From assembly GCA_031266635.1 (NCBI GenBank), contig JAISAN010000244.1:1-8843 (forward strand): a DNA stretch of 8,843 nt, written 5' to 3'. Source of the stretch: Treponema sp. (GTDB taxonomy: Bacteria; Spirochaetota; Spirochaetia; Treponematales; Breznakiellaceae). The notes under the pieces were generated by a model. The model saw only the letters and a program-made list of their open reading frames with translations, had not been told where the DNA came from and did not search any database. A program made the position numbers and the translations under genes. Shown in pieces: positions 1-6,283 of the stretch; within the stretch, counting starts at the first letter, position 1, and the number at the start of each line of letters is the position of its first letter.

Positions 1-1791
1 AATGCTGCGTTACGGGCCTATGACGGCCAGTCCAATACCAACCTGTCTACCGCGGGGCTTTTTTTTGAAGACCGGGATCTGTTCCTCAGTACCGTTGATA
101 TTGGCAGCCTGGACAAGAATCTTCTGTTCCTGAATTTTGTCAGCCCCAGTTATCTCGGCGGCCCAAACAACGTATTTGATGATAATAATTACTACGATTA
201 TTATTTTGACGCGGGCGCGGGGCATTTCTTTGGCCCCTTCTGGGCCGGGACGGCCTTCCGTTTTGGTTCCGCCACTCTAAAGAGTAAAACCAACACGGAA
301 ACCGAAACCGCGCAGATGGATACCAACGGAACCCAGGTTGGCAAGGATTCAACAACGCTCAACGGCGGCGCCAACAGGTATGATTCCATTGATGAACTCC
401 TGGGGGCCAGCATCATTTTTGGTAACAAAAACTGGGGGATAAAAGACACCCTGGAGATTAAGCAGTACCGTTACGAGGGGTACGGGAATATTGTTCCCGG
501 TACTTATAATACCTTGTATCTTGACAATACCTTCAGCCCTGGTATTACTATAGCCCCTGTAGCGGCTGGAGCCAATAATGTTATTACCGATACCGACGCA
601 AACGGCAGGGTTATCACCACTTCCAATACCTATTCCGAAGGGGTCGTTTACCGGCCTGGGAATAACGGTAAAGACAATACCTGGTTCAATGCTCTTGAAG
701 CGGGCTTTGTCCTGGGGGAGATGGTTTCCAGCATGGCCGCCCTTTCGCCCTGGGCGGTCGTGACCGTCGGATTCGGCGTGGATCAGAACCAAAGCGTAAA
801 AGACCTGCGCCACGATTATTCCGTGTCCGACAGTTGGGGGGGGGGGGTATCCGACAAGCGGTCCATTACCTATGACGCGGCCAGAGCCCACTTTGACATT
901 ATCCCTGCCCTGGCCTTCGGTATTACCGTGCCCCTGGACGATATTTTTTCCTTCTCCCCGGAACTGGCTTATACGCCCCGGTTGAATATTTACGCCAATA
1001 AATATACAGGCATAGGCGGCGGGGAAGAGACCGCCAAAGGTACGGTGGTATCCCGGACCGGGTCCCAATGGACCTATGCCGGTCTGGCCGCGGACGGCCG
1101 GCAGCTCACCACCACCACCACCTACAACAGCGCGGCGGTGTCGGAGATTTCCTACTTTGGGCAGACTATCGGGGCGGGCCTTAAACTTGCCGCGGATTTT
1201 GACCGCTTCGCCCTGGCCCTGAAATGGTCGCCCGTGCTGGATACGGATTCCACTAAAACTACGACAAAAGAATCGTCCCGGGGAGTCGTAAAAAACTTTA
1301 GCGATCCTAATCCCTACAACAACAGCACCGTTATTACCGAAACCACCCAGGAAGATGATCTAACTGAAAACAGTACGGTGATTTTTCAAAACCGCTTTGC
1401 GGTGGGCGCCCAGTTGTGGCTGGTTCCCGAAAAGTTCCGCCTGAACGCCGGCGGCATAGTAACGAGCACTATCACCTCTACCACCGTAAAGACCACGAAT
1501 GAAACAGGTTCCACGACAAAAACGACCACTTCCTATGAGGACGGGCATATAGACGCCGCTTCCCAGGCGCCGGTGGTTGCCACTACCATTGGTACGGCAA
1601 CTTACACCCAAACCTATGACAGCGATACGGATTTTAACGGGGCGTATTATATGGGCTGCACCTGGTTTTTTACCGACAACGTGAACCTGGATTTTTATCT
1701 TTCCAACAGCGCGGGCGGTACAGCAGAAACCAACTGGGCCCAGCTTTTGATGCCTTCTACCTGGGCATTGCAGATCAATATCCGCTACTGA
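1..1791 (+). CDS. Outer-membrane beta-barrel protein, 5' end outside the window
   Basis: The frame is open from base 1 to a TGA at 1789-1791, giving 596 residues, so the true start and any signal peptide lie upstream; the first in-window ATG (316) is just an internal Met. I do not recognise a named family. The protein reads as alternating short amphipathic stretches (for example FWAGTAFRFG, FDIIPALAFGITV, AVGAQLWLV) and polar, Gly/Asn/Thr-rich linkers, as expected of strands and loops. The last residues, WALQINIRY, form a final strand ending in an aromatic residue, the usual C-terminal signature read by the BAM machinery. Two C-terminal linkers are very rich in Thr/Ser (window residues about 415-455 and 485-515). 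A 12-G run sits in the frame at residues 279-283 (see separate entry). A lipoprotein gene follows after 22 bases, probably in the same operon. Outer-membrane location is inferred with good confidence; the specific function (porin, adhesin) is unknown. Confidence 0.8.
   Translation, partial: NAALRAYDGQSNTNLSTAGLFFEDRDLFLSTVDIGSLDKNLLFLNFVSPSYLGGPNNVFDDNNYYDYYFDAGAGHFFGPFWAGTAFRFGSATLKSKTNTETETAQMDTNGTQVGKDSTTLNGGANRYDSIDELLGASIIFGNKNWGIKDTLEIKQYRYEGYGNIVPGTYNTLYLDNTFSPGITIAPVAAGANNVITDTDANGRVITTSNTYSEGVVYRPGNNGKDNTWFNALEAGFVLGEMVSSMAALSPWAVVTVGFGVDQNQSVKDLRHDYSVSDSWGGGVSDKRSITYDAARAHFDIIPALAFGITVPLDDIFSFSPELAYTPRLNIYANKYTGIGGGEETAKGTVVSRTGSQWTYAGLAADGRQLTTTTTYNSAAVSEISYFGQTIGAGLKLAADFDRFALALKWSPVLDTDSTKTTTKESSRGVVKNFSDPNPYNNSTVITETTQEDDLTENSTVIFQNRFAVGAQLWLVPEKFRLNAGGIVTSTITSTTVKTTNETGSTTKTTTSYEDGHIDAASQAPVVATTIGTATYTQTYDSDTDFNGAYYMGCTWFFTDNVNLDFYLSNSAGGTAETNWAQLLMPSTWALQINIRY
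836..847 (+). repeat. G12 homopolymer inside the outer-membrane protein frame
   Basis: Twelve consecutive G encode part of Trp plus Gly-Gly-Gly and the first base of Val, within a polar linker (SVSDSW-GGG-VSDKR). The frame is intact at this length. With 11 G the frame meets TGA at 983-985; with 13 G it meets TGA at 873-875. Poly-G runs of this length are known slippage sites, and in treponemes poly-G tracts are linked to variable expression of Tpr outer-membrane proteins. Phase variation here is inferred, not shown. Confidence 0.85.
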
Positions 1792-1813
1792 GAAGCGGAA
1801 AGGAGATACAAAA

Positions 1814-3364
1814 ATGAAAAAAATTATTCAGGTACTGACCGCGGGGCTGCTTGCGGCGGGCCTTTTGGCGGCCTGCGCCCCCGCGTTTGAGCCGGATATA
1901 GACGAACGCTATAACCTCCAGGGGGAAAGAAGTTCCACCGATTATGGTATACGCGTTAGTCAGGTTACCGCAGAGACTGATACCTTGCAGGTTCAGCCCG
2001 CTTCGAACGGTTATCCCCAGCGGATAATTTTGCAGGTTGCCGATACCAATCCGTTAACAAACAATTCCATCAACTTTGATATTGGCGCGGGAAACCAGAT
2101 CCCCGGGCTTTCCATACACCTCTTAACAGCGGCGACCCAGTATACCCTTTACAACGAAGTTGACCCGGCTCTGAACTACAGCGCCTACTCCATCGCCAAA
2201 AACCAGGTAGAGCTGGTTATGCCATTTAACGACTCGATTTTGACCAGCACCGCCACCAAACACCTTATCGTGAAGCTTGACCCCACAAAGGTTACTTTTA
2301 ACGGCGGTAAAGGCCGGTTGAACCGGGACAACGATTCCCGGCCCGGAGAGGCGGAGGAGGATGCCCAGTATTTCTATTATACAAATGTAACGCCGCCGGT
2401 GGGTTATGGCGGCCAGCCGTATACCACATTTGGTCCCAATGATGGGCTACGGTATTATACCGGTACGATTGCCAATCCTGCTTTTAGCGGGGATTTTCCA
2501 TCCCAGGGCGGCCCCAGTCTGGCGGTGTCAAGTTTTACGATCGACAGCAGTTTGAGCGGTACGCCGAATACCGAATTCAGGGCCGATGATCTGGTTAAAG
2601 CCTTTCGGTTTGAAAAGTTCTACCCGGCAGAGGGGGTCTGGCGGCCCCTGAAACCAACCAGTCAGACTTTCAATACCGGTACCTTGACCATTTCTTTCGG
2701 CGCCGATAACCCAACGAGCCGCGATATTGCCCGCTATATGATTGACCCCTACCTGATTGTTTCCTCCAAAAAAGCGGGCGGCGACAACCGGGGTACCACC
2801 ATCCGGGGAAGCTACAATCAATCAATATATACCGGTGCAAACGGGAGTATTTCCAAAGACGACTGGACATATTTAGGCCCCTTTGATAGTCCCAGTACCC
2901 CGTCTCGCTCGCTGTCCATAGCCAGCGCCGCATTGCTTACAGCGCCCCCCTCAATAACTGTTTCCGGGTTCCGGGGCAATTATTTTATTGACCTGACGGT
3001 AAACACTTCCGGAACCGGCGTATTTGACCCGGTGCTGGATATTGTTACCCTGCGGAACAAGGGAAATATCCGGATTTTTCAGAAAAAAGCCGCCGCTTAT
3101 AACGGTGATGTAGTGGCGGAGCTTACCATAGATCCTCAAAAAATTACTCTGCTTTCGGGGAACCAGTTCCGAATCTATCTCCCCGCGGATTATGCACCGC
3201 TTTCCGGCACTCCTGCCGGTAATCTGGAGGTCCGTATTGCCAATGTGATCCTGAATTTTAAACAAGGCTCAAGCAGCGGGACGCCCACAACAGCGTATTT
3301 CTTCCAGCCCAACGGTTCTGTTGATGAAACCGGCGCGTACCGGTTCGAGGTAAAATTCCCCTAA
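1814..3364 (+). CDS. Putative surface or periplasmic lipoprotein, unknown family
   Basis: The start ATG at 1814 has a good ribosome-binding site, AAGGAG at 1800-1805, eight bases away. The 516-residue product begins with a lipoprotein signal: charged KK at 2-3, a hydrophobic core, then a lipobox LLAAC with Cys21 as the predicted lipidated residue. The mature part is rich in Thr, Ser, Asn, Gly and Pro, has no further membrane segment and reads as largely beta, with alternating hydrophobic stretches such as LEVRIANVILNF near residues 475-486. I recognise no domain. It follows the outer-membrane protein by 22 bases and is followed by a strong terminator, so the two form the end of one transcription unit. 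A partner role with the barrel protein (accessory lipoprotein, adhesin or solute capture) is possible but only inferred from position. Whether it faces the periplasm or the outside cannot be told from sequence. Confidence 0.85.
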   Translation: MKKIIQVLTAGLLAAGLLAACAPAFEPDIDERYNLQGERSSTDYGIRVSQVTAETDTLQVQPASNGYPQRIILQVADTNPLTNNSINFDIGAGNQIPGLSIHLLTAATQYTLYNEVDPALNYSAYSIAKNQVELVMPFNDSILTSTATKHLIVKLDPTKVTFNGGKGRLNRDNDSRPGEAEEDAQYFYYTNVTPPVGYGGQPYTTFGPNDGLRYYTGTIANPAFSGDFPSQGGPSLAVSSFTIDSSLSGTPNTEFRADDLVKAFRFEKFYPAEGVWRPLKPTSQTFNTGTLTISFGADNPTSRDIARYMIDPYLIVSSKKAGGDNRGTTIRGSYNQSIYTGANGSISKDDWTYLGPFDSPSTPSRSLSIASAALLTAPPSITVSGFRGNYFIDLTVNTSGTGVFDPVLDIVTLRNKGNIRIFQKKAAAYNGDVVAELTIDPQKITLLSGNQFRIYLPADYAPLSGTPAGNLEVRIANVILNFKQGSSSGTPTTAYFFQPNGSVDETGAYRFEVKFP

Positions 3365-3396
3365 GTGTGCTGCGGAGACCCCTGCGGGGGTTTCCC

Positions 3397-3443
3397 GCCC
3401 AGTATCGCCGCTTCCACGACGCGGCGATACTGGGCTTTTTTTT
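3397..3443 (+). terminator. Strong intrinsic terminator of the outer-membrane protein/lipoprotein operon
   Basis: A perfect 15-bp stem (3397-3411 pairing with 3421-3435) with a 9-base loop is followed directly by eight T (3436-3443). It begins 33 bases after the lipoprotein stop codon. A smaller GC-rich hairpin (3378-3391, ACCCC/GGGGT around TGCG) lies just before it. Confidence 0.93.
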
Positions 3444-3466
3444 CGGGGGTTCCATTTTCTCCGGGC

Positions 3467-3495
3467 AAAAAAAACCGGTATGCAGCGCATACCGG
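3467..3495 (-). terminator. Intrinsic terminator for the minus-strand groES transcript
   Basis: Read on the minus strand, a perfect 9-bp stem CCGGTATGC/GCATACCGG (3495-3487 with 3483-3475) with a 3-base loop is followed by eight U (3474-3467). It lies about 115 bases after the groES stop and faces the plus-strand terminator 23 bases away, so the two convergent transcripts are separated cleanly. Confidence 0.85.
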
Positions 3496-3506
3496 GAGAC
3501 CTGCGG

Positions 3507-3522
3507 GCTGTTAGGGAACAGC
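3507..3522. other. Small stem-loop in the groES 3' region
   Basis: GCTGTT (3507-3512) pairs with AACAGC (3517-3522) around a 4-base loop. No T run follows on either strand, so it is not a terminator by itself. It lies between the long inverted repeat and the minus-strand terminator and would be part of the groES 3' untranslated region. Confidence 0.5.
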
Positions 3523-3539
3523 GCCGGTGGAGTAGGCGG

Positions 3540-3606
3540 GAAACATAGGAAACCCCGCCGTATGATTAAAGTTTGATGAACTTCTTCAACGGGTTTCCTA
3601 TGTTTC
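3540..3606. repeat. Perfect 16-bp inverted repeat directly after groES
   Basis: GAAACATAGGAAACCC (3540-3555) is matched exactly by its reverse complement at 3591-3606, around a 35-base centre. The right arm ends two bases before the groES stop codon region (3609-3611). The centre holds a nested 5-bp hairpin (AAGTT 3569-3573, AACTT 3579-3583). The left arm can also be drawn into a competing GC-only hairpin, GGCGGG (3535-3540) with CCCGCC (3554-3559). No T run follows on either strand. The role is unknown: an mRNA 3' stabilising structure, a processing site or a small dispersed element are all possible. Confidence 0.8.
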
Positions 3607-3608
3607 GC

Positions 3609-3875
3609 TTATTCGATTACCGCGATAATATCGGACATTTTGAGGATCAGGTGTTCTACCCCGTCAATCTTAATCTGGGTTCCGGCGTACTTGTCGTACA
3701 TCACTTTCTGGCCGTTTTTTACCTTGATCACGTCCTTGTCGTCTCCCACCTCTACTACCGTACCGGTCTGGGTTTTTTCCTGGGCGGTATCGGGAATATA
3801 AATTCCCGCCGCGGTTTTTGCCTCATTTTTCTCCAGCTTAACCATGACCCGATCGGCCAAGGGTTTTACCTTCAT
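3609..3875 (-). CDS. groS: Co-chaperonin GroES (Hsp10)
   Basis: GroES forms a seven-membered lid on the GroEL folding chamber in the cytoplasm. The 88-residue product matches the family in length and pattern: MKVKPLADRVMVKL at the N-terminus, the mobile loop around residues 17-34 containing GIYIPDTAQEK (the GroEL-contacting hydrophobic tripeptide is here IYI), and the C-terminal strand HLILKMSDIIAVIE. The open frame continues 17 codons upstream, but the start at 3875 is chosen because GGAGG (3881-3885) lies five bases before it and the family begins at MKVKPL; the extra upstream residues would also lie across the promoter. The gene has its own promoter (3918-3946) and a terminator at 3467-3495. 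groEL is not in this window, as in other treponemes where groES and groEL are unlinked (recalled, not checked). Confidence 0.97.
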   Translation of the reverse strand: MKVKPLADRVMVKLEKNEAKTAAGIYIPDTAQEKTQTGTVVEVGDDKDVIKVKNGQKVMYDKYAGTQIKIDGVEHLILKMSDIIAVIE

Positions 3876-3917
3876 ATCTTCCTCCATTTGTTGAAAATTG
3901 AATATTTGGATGTATAC

Positions 3918-3946
3918 AATATACAAAAATCATCATTTTTGGTCAA
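3918..3946 (-). promoter_or_regulatory. Sigma-70-type promoter for groES
   Basis: On the minus strand TTGACC (3946-3941) is separated by 17 bases from TATATT (3923-3918). Transcription would start near 3911, giving a leader of about 35 bases. A small dyad, GTATA-CAA-TATAC (3912-3924), overlaps the -10 box and could be an operator. No CIRCE heat-shock element (TTAGCACTC-N9-GAGTGCTAA) is present. Confidence 0.75.
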
Positions 3947-3965
3947 GAAGTTAATGAAATAAAAA

Positions 3966-3986
3966 GTAAGAGGTAAGAAATAAGAA
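3966..3986. repeat. Three 7-base near-identical tandem units
   Basis: GTAAGAG, GTAAGAA and ATAAGAA follow each other at 3966-3986, giving a purine-only-except-T stretch about 20 bases upstream of the groES -35 box. It may be chance in AT-rich DNA or contribute to an upstream promoter element. Confidence 0.4.
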
Positions 3987-4031
3987 AGACAAAATGGTGT
4001 GTCCTGCCAAAATACGGCAATTTGACCCACC
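3987..4031 (-). terminator. Possible weak terminator after the TPR gene
   Basis: On the minus strand GGTGGGTC (4031-4024) pairs with GACACACC (4003-3996) with one mismatch, and an inner TGCC/GGCA pair (4019-4016 with 4008-4005) extends the stem. A moderately T-rich stretch with interruptions follows (ATTTTGTCTTTCTT). It starts about 30 bases after the TPR stop. The broken T run makes it a weak candidate; read-through into groES is possible. Confidence 0.35.
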
Positions 4032-4061
4032 GCTTTTACGGAGCATAGTTAAAATTGACAA

Positions 4062-5810
4062 CTAATACGCCGTGTTGTCCAGGCGGTCAAGTTCCAGCCG
4101 GACGGTCAAATTGCCGGGATCAATATCTTCCGCGTATTCAAGGACCCGGCGGCTTTCCCGGACACGGCCAAGGGCATGGAGGCAGCGGGCAATACGAATT
4201 TGTATCCGGGCCGCTTGCTCCGGATTTTGCGCCCCCACGGCGGCGGCTTCATAATATTCCAGCGCGGCGGCAGGGGAACGGCGGCTTTCAAAGATGCGGC
4301 CAAGATCGGCAAAAACTTCCCAGCCCGTGGTTTCCGGGGGGATGGCCCGGAGTGTCTCTACGGCCTGGTCAAGATTGCCGGTTTCCATAAAGCCCAGGGC
4401 TTCATGGAAACGAAGCCAGGGGGCGTCAAAGCCCCGGCGGGCCGCGATTTTCAGGAGCGCGGCGCTTTCGGCGGGCTGCCGCTGGCGCTCAAAATACCAG
4501 GCCGCCCAGCGGTACAGTTCCTCCGCCTGGGGGCGGCGGCCCAGAAGCAGCCATGTTTCGCCGATCATCCGGCCGGGTTCCCATATTTCTCCCCGGCGGC
4601 GCAGAAGTTCCAAATCCAGCAGGGGGCTTTGGGGGAATTGCTTGCCGCCCTCTTCCAGAAGCGCCAGTGCCGGGGCGGTGTTCATCAGGCGGCTGTAACG
4701 AATAATGCCGTATATGCGGCTTTGGGCCGCGGCGCCGGGGACAAGCTCTGAAGCGGCGGACGCCGGATCGGGGGGCGGCAGGGCGGCGAGCCGTGCGAGC
4801 AGACCGCCGGCTTCCCGGCTGTCTTCGGCGCTGAGGGCCAGGTTGTAGAGGCTGCGGGCGGCGATGGAGGGAGAAGGAGGGGTTCCGGCGGGGGCGGCCA
4901 GGATGGTCCAGATGTTCCGGGCCCCGCCGGGCTGGCCGGCCAGCCAGAGGGCGTCCGCCTGCCGGATAAGGTCTTCTTCGGTCTCAAGCCGGGAGAAAAG
5001 TTCCGCTGCCCGCAGGGGGTCCCGGAAATCGTAAAAAAATTCCGCCGCGAAACGGAGGAAGTCCGGGGAAGCGGGGTTTTGGTACAGAGCGCCCTGAATC
5101 TCGGCGGCGGCCCCTGCGGTATCACCCGCCAGGACTTTGAGGATCGCCAGATCGGCGCTCAGGGCTTCAGCGGCCGGGGAGGGGATTTGCCCCCGGAACA
5201 GGGGCAGGGCCGCGCCAAGGGCCGTGTCCAGACCGGGCAGGGCCGCGGCGGTTTGGGGATTTTTAAAATCCCCTAGCAGGACATGGAGGCTGACCCGGAG
5301 GGTGCCGGCGGTGTTCAGAAGGGAGGCGTAGCCGCGCAGTTCCCCCGCCGCATTCGCGTTGAGGGCGCCCCTCTCCAGAAGGGCCGCGGCGGCCAGCGCT
5401 GCCAGGGGTTCCGAGTAGGGGTAGGCCGCGGCGGCTCTCCGGGCGGCGTCCCGGCAGGACGGGGCAAAACGGGGGTTTGTCCGGGCCAGGGCCCGGCGGC
5501 GTTTTAATACCGAAAGGCAGGATTCTACTCCCTGGGCGTCTTTTTCCAGTTTATCAAGCCGCCGGTTCAGGCGTTCCGGGCTTTCCCGGCCCTGGCGGAC
5601 GGCGTTATCGTATTCCCGCAGGGAGTAGTAGAAAGAACCGCCGGGGGGGAGCGCCTCTTTAGGGCGGAGCCGGGAAACAAAAACCAGGGCGCCCCCGCTT
5701 AGCAGGGCCAGAATGATCCCCCCGAGGATGACTGTTCTCAGGAGCGCCGGGCGCTTGTTCCAGTGGAGGGCCTCCAAAAAACGGCGAAGGGGGTTTAGGC
5801 CCGGGGGCAT
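4062..5810 (-). CDS. Membrane-anchored TPR-repeat protein, unknown role
   Basis: The 582-residue product has a basic N-terminus (RRFLEALHWNKRPALLR), one hydrophobic segment at about residues 25-46 and no signal cleavage site, so I read it as anchored in the inner membrane with the rest in the periplasm. The remainder is helical and very rich in Ala, Leu, Arg and Gly. Helix pairs of tetratricopeptide type are clearest in the C-terminal third, for instance NLDQAVETLRAIPP (from about residue 479), then SPAAALEYYEAAAVGAQNP and RVRESRRVLEYAEDIDPGN, which ends in the typical DPGN turn. Such repeats bind other proteins; the partner is unknown. The ATG at 5810 overlaps the end of nusB by 16 bases and has no clear ribosome-binding site, suggesting translation coupled to nusB. 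GC content is markedly higher than in the envelope genes or groES. A GC bias alone does not show transfer. Confidence 0.85.
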   Translation of the reverse strand: MPPGLNPLRRFLEALHWNKRPALLRTVILGGIILALLSGGALVFVSRLRPKEALPPGGSFYYSLREYDNAVRQGRESPERLNRRLDKLEKDAQGVESCLSVLKRRRALARTNPRFAPSCRDAARRAAAAYPYSEPLAALAAAALLERGALNANAAGELRGYASLLNTAGTLRVSLHVLLGDFKNPQTAAALPGLDTALGAALPLFRGQIPSPAAEALSADLAILKVLAGDTAGAAAEIQGALYQNPASPDFLRFAAEFFYDFRDPLRAAELFSRLETEEDLIRQADALWLAGQPGGARNIWTILAAPAGTPPSPSIAARSLYNLALSAEDSREAGGLLARLAALPPPDPASAASELVPGAAAQSRIYGIIRYSRLMNTAPALALLEEGGKQFPQSPLLDLELLRRRGEIWEPGRMIGETWLLLGRRPQAEELYRWAAWYFERQRQPAESAALLKIAARRGFDAPWLRFHEALGFMETGNLDQAVETLRAIPPETTGWEVFADLGRIFESRRSPAAALEYYEAAAVGAQNPEQAARIQIRIARCLHALGRVRESRRVLEYAEDIDPGNLTVRLELDRLDNTAY

Positions 5811-6280
5811 AGGCTTTCGCCGGTCCCGGCAGCCTGTTTTTGGACGGTCCGGCGAATATTGTCCAGTACGCCGTTGATAAACCGGTAAGACTCATCGGCG
5901 CCAAATTCTTTTGAGATACCGATGGCCTCGTCAATTACGATTGAGGGGGCCACATCACCCTGAAACATGAGGGTATAAACGCTCATCCGCAGGATTGCCA
6001 GGTCTACCCGGTTGAGCCGGGAAAAGTCCCAATTTTGAAGATGGGAACGGATCATGGCGTCTATGGCGTCGATGTTTTCTATGGCCCCTACAATCAGAAG
6101 GCGGGAAAAATTCGAGATATTTTCGTCCAGATTTTTCTGTTTTTCCGGTTCCAGCCAGGAAAATTCCAGCAGGCCCTCGGGGATGGAGGTTTCCGCCGGG
6201 ACGGCGGGAAATTTGCGGACCGCGTCCCAGGAGTAGAGGGCCTGGAAAGCCAGAATCCTGCCTTTTCTGCGGGATGCCAC
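5795..6280 (-). CDS. nusB: Transcription antitermination factor NusB
   Basis: NusB binds boxA RNA together with NusE (ribosomal protein S10) and supports antitermination during rRNA transcription in the cytoplasm. The 161-residue product has the family hallmarks: the basic start MASRRKGRILAFQALYSWD, the helix WDFSRLNRVDLAILRMSVYTL at about 84-104, and VIDEAIGISKEFGADESY followed by RFINGVLDNI at about 115-142. The start codon is GTG (6278-6280). It is fixed by position, because an in-frame stop, the TAG that ends the preceding gene, lies only one codon upstream. There is no good ribosome-binding site, so translation probably depends on ribosomes finishing the isomerase gene three bases away. 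The 3' end overlaps the start of the TPR gene by 16 bases. The last dozen residues (AAGTGESLCPRA) extend past the conserved fold. Confidence 0.95.
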   Translation of the reverse strand: MASRRKGRILAFQALYSWDAVRKFPAVPAETSIPEGLLEFSWLEPEKQKNLDENISNFSRLLIVGAIENIDAIDAMIRSHLQNWDFSRLNRVDLAILRMSVYTLMFQGDVAPSIVIDEAIGISKEFGADESYRFINGVLDNIRRTVQKQAAGTGESLCPRA

Positions 6281-6283
6281 GGG

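Noticed and set aside
349..1068. A 239-codon open frame on the minus strand opposite the outer-membrane protein gene.
   Set aside because: It is a shadow of the plus-strand gene, with low-complexity Gly/Pro/Ile composition and no ribosome-binding site; the plus frame has the coding pattern.
3367..3576. A 69-codon plus-strand frame after the lipoprotein.
   Set aside because: It runs through both terminator hairpins and has no ribosome-binding site, so it is not a credible gene.
3540..3606. The long inverted repeat as an insertion-sequence remnant with terminal repeats, or a CRISPR-like unit.
   Set aside because: The 35-base centre cannot hold a transposase, there is no target-site duplication, and no repeated spacer pattern exists. 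A small non-coding repeat element stays possible and is listed as a finding.
3891..3950. A CIRCE heat-shock operator before groES.
   Set aside because: Neither arm of the TTAGCACTC-N9-GAGTGCTAA palindrome is present.
3573..3962. A 129-codon plus-strand open frame covering groES.
   Set aside because: It is antisense to the clearly recognised groES gene and has no ribosome-binding site or family pattern.
5643..5649. Run of seven G (C7 on the coding strand) in the TPR gene as another phase-variation site.
   Set aside because: Seven is short for slippage control and is unremarkable in such GC-rich coding sequence.
4055..5662. Many short open frames on both strands in the GC-rich TPR region.
   Set aside because: They are by-products of the very high GC content; only the 582-codon minus frame shows repeat structure and a membrane anchor.
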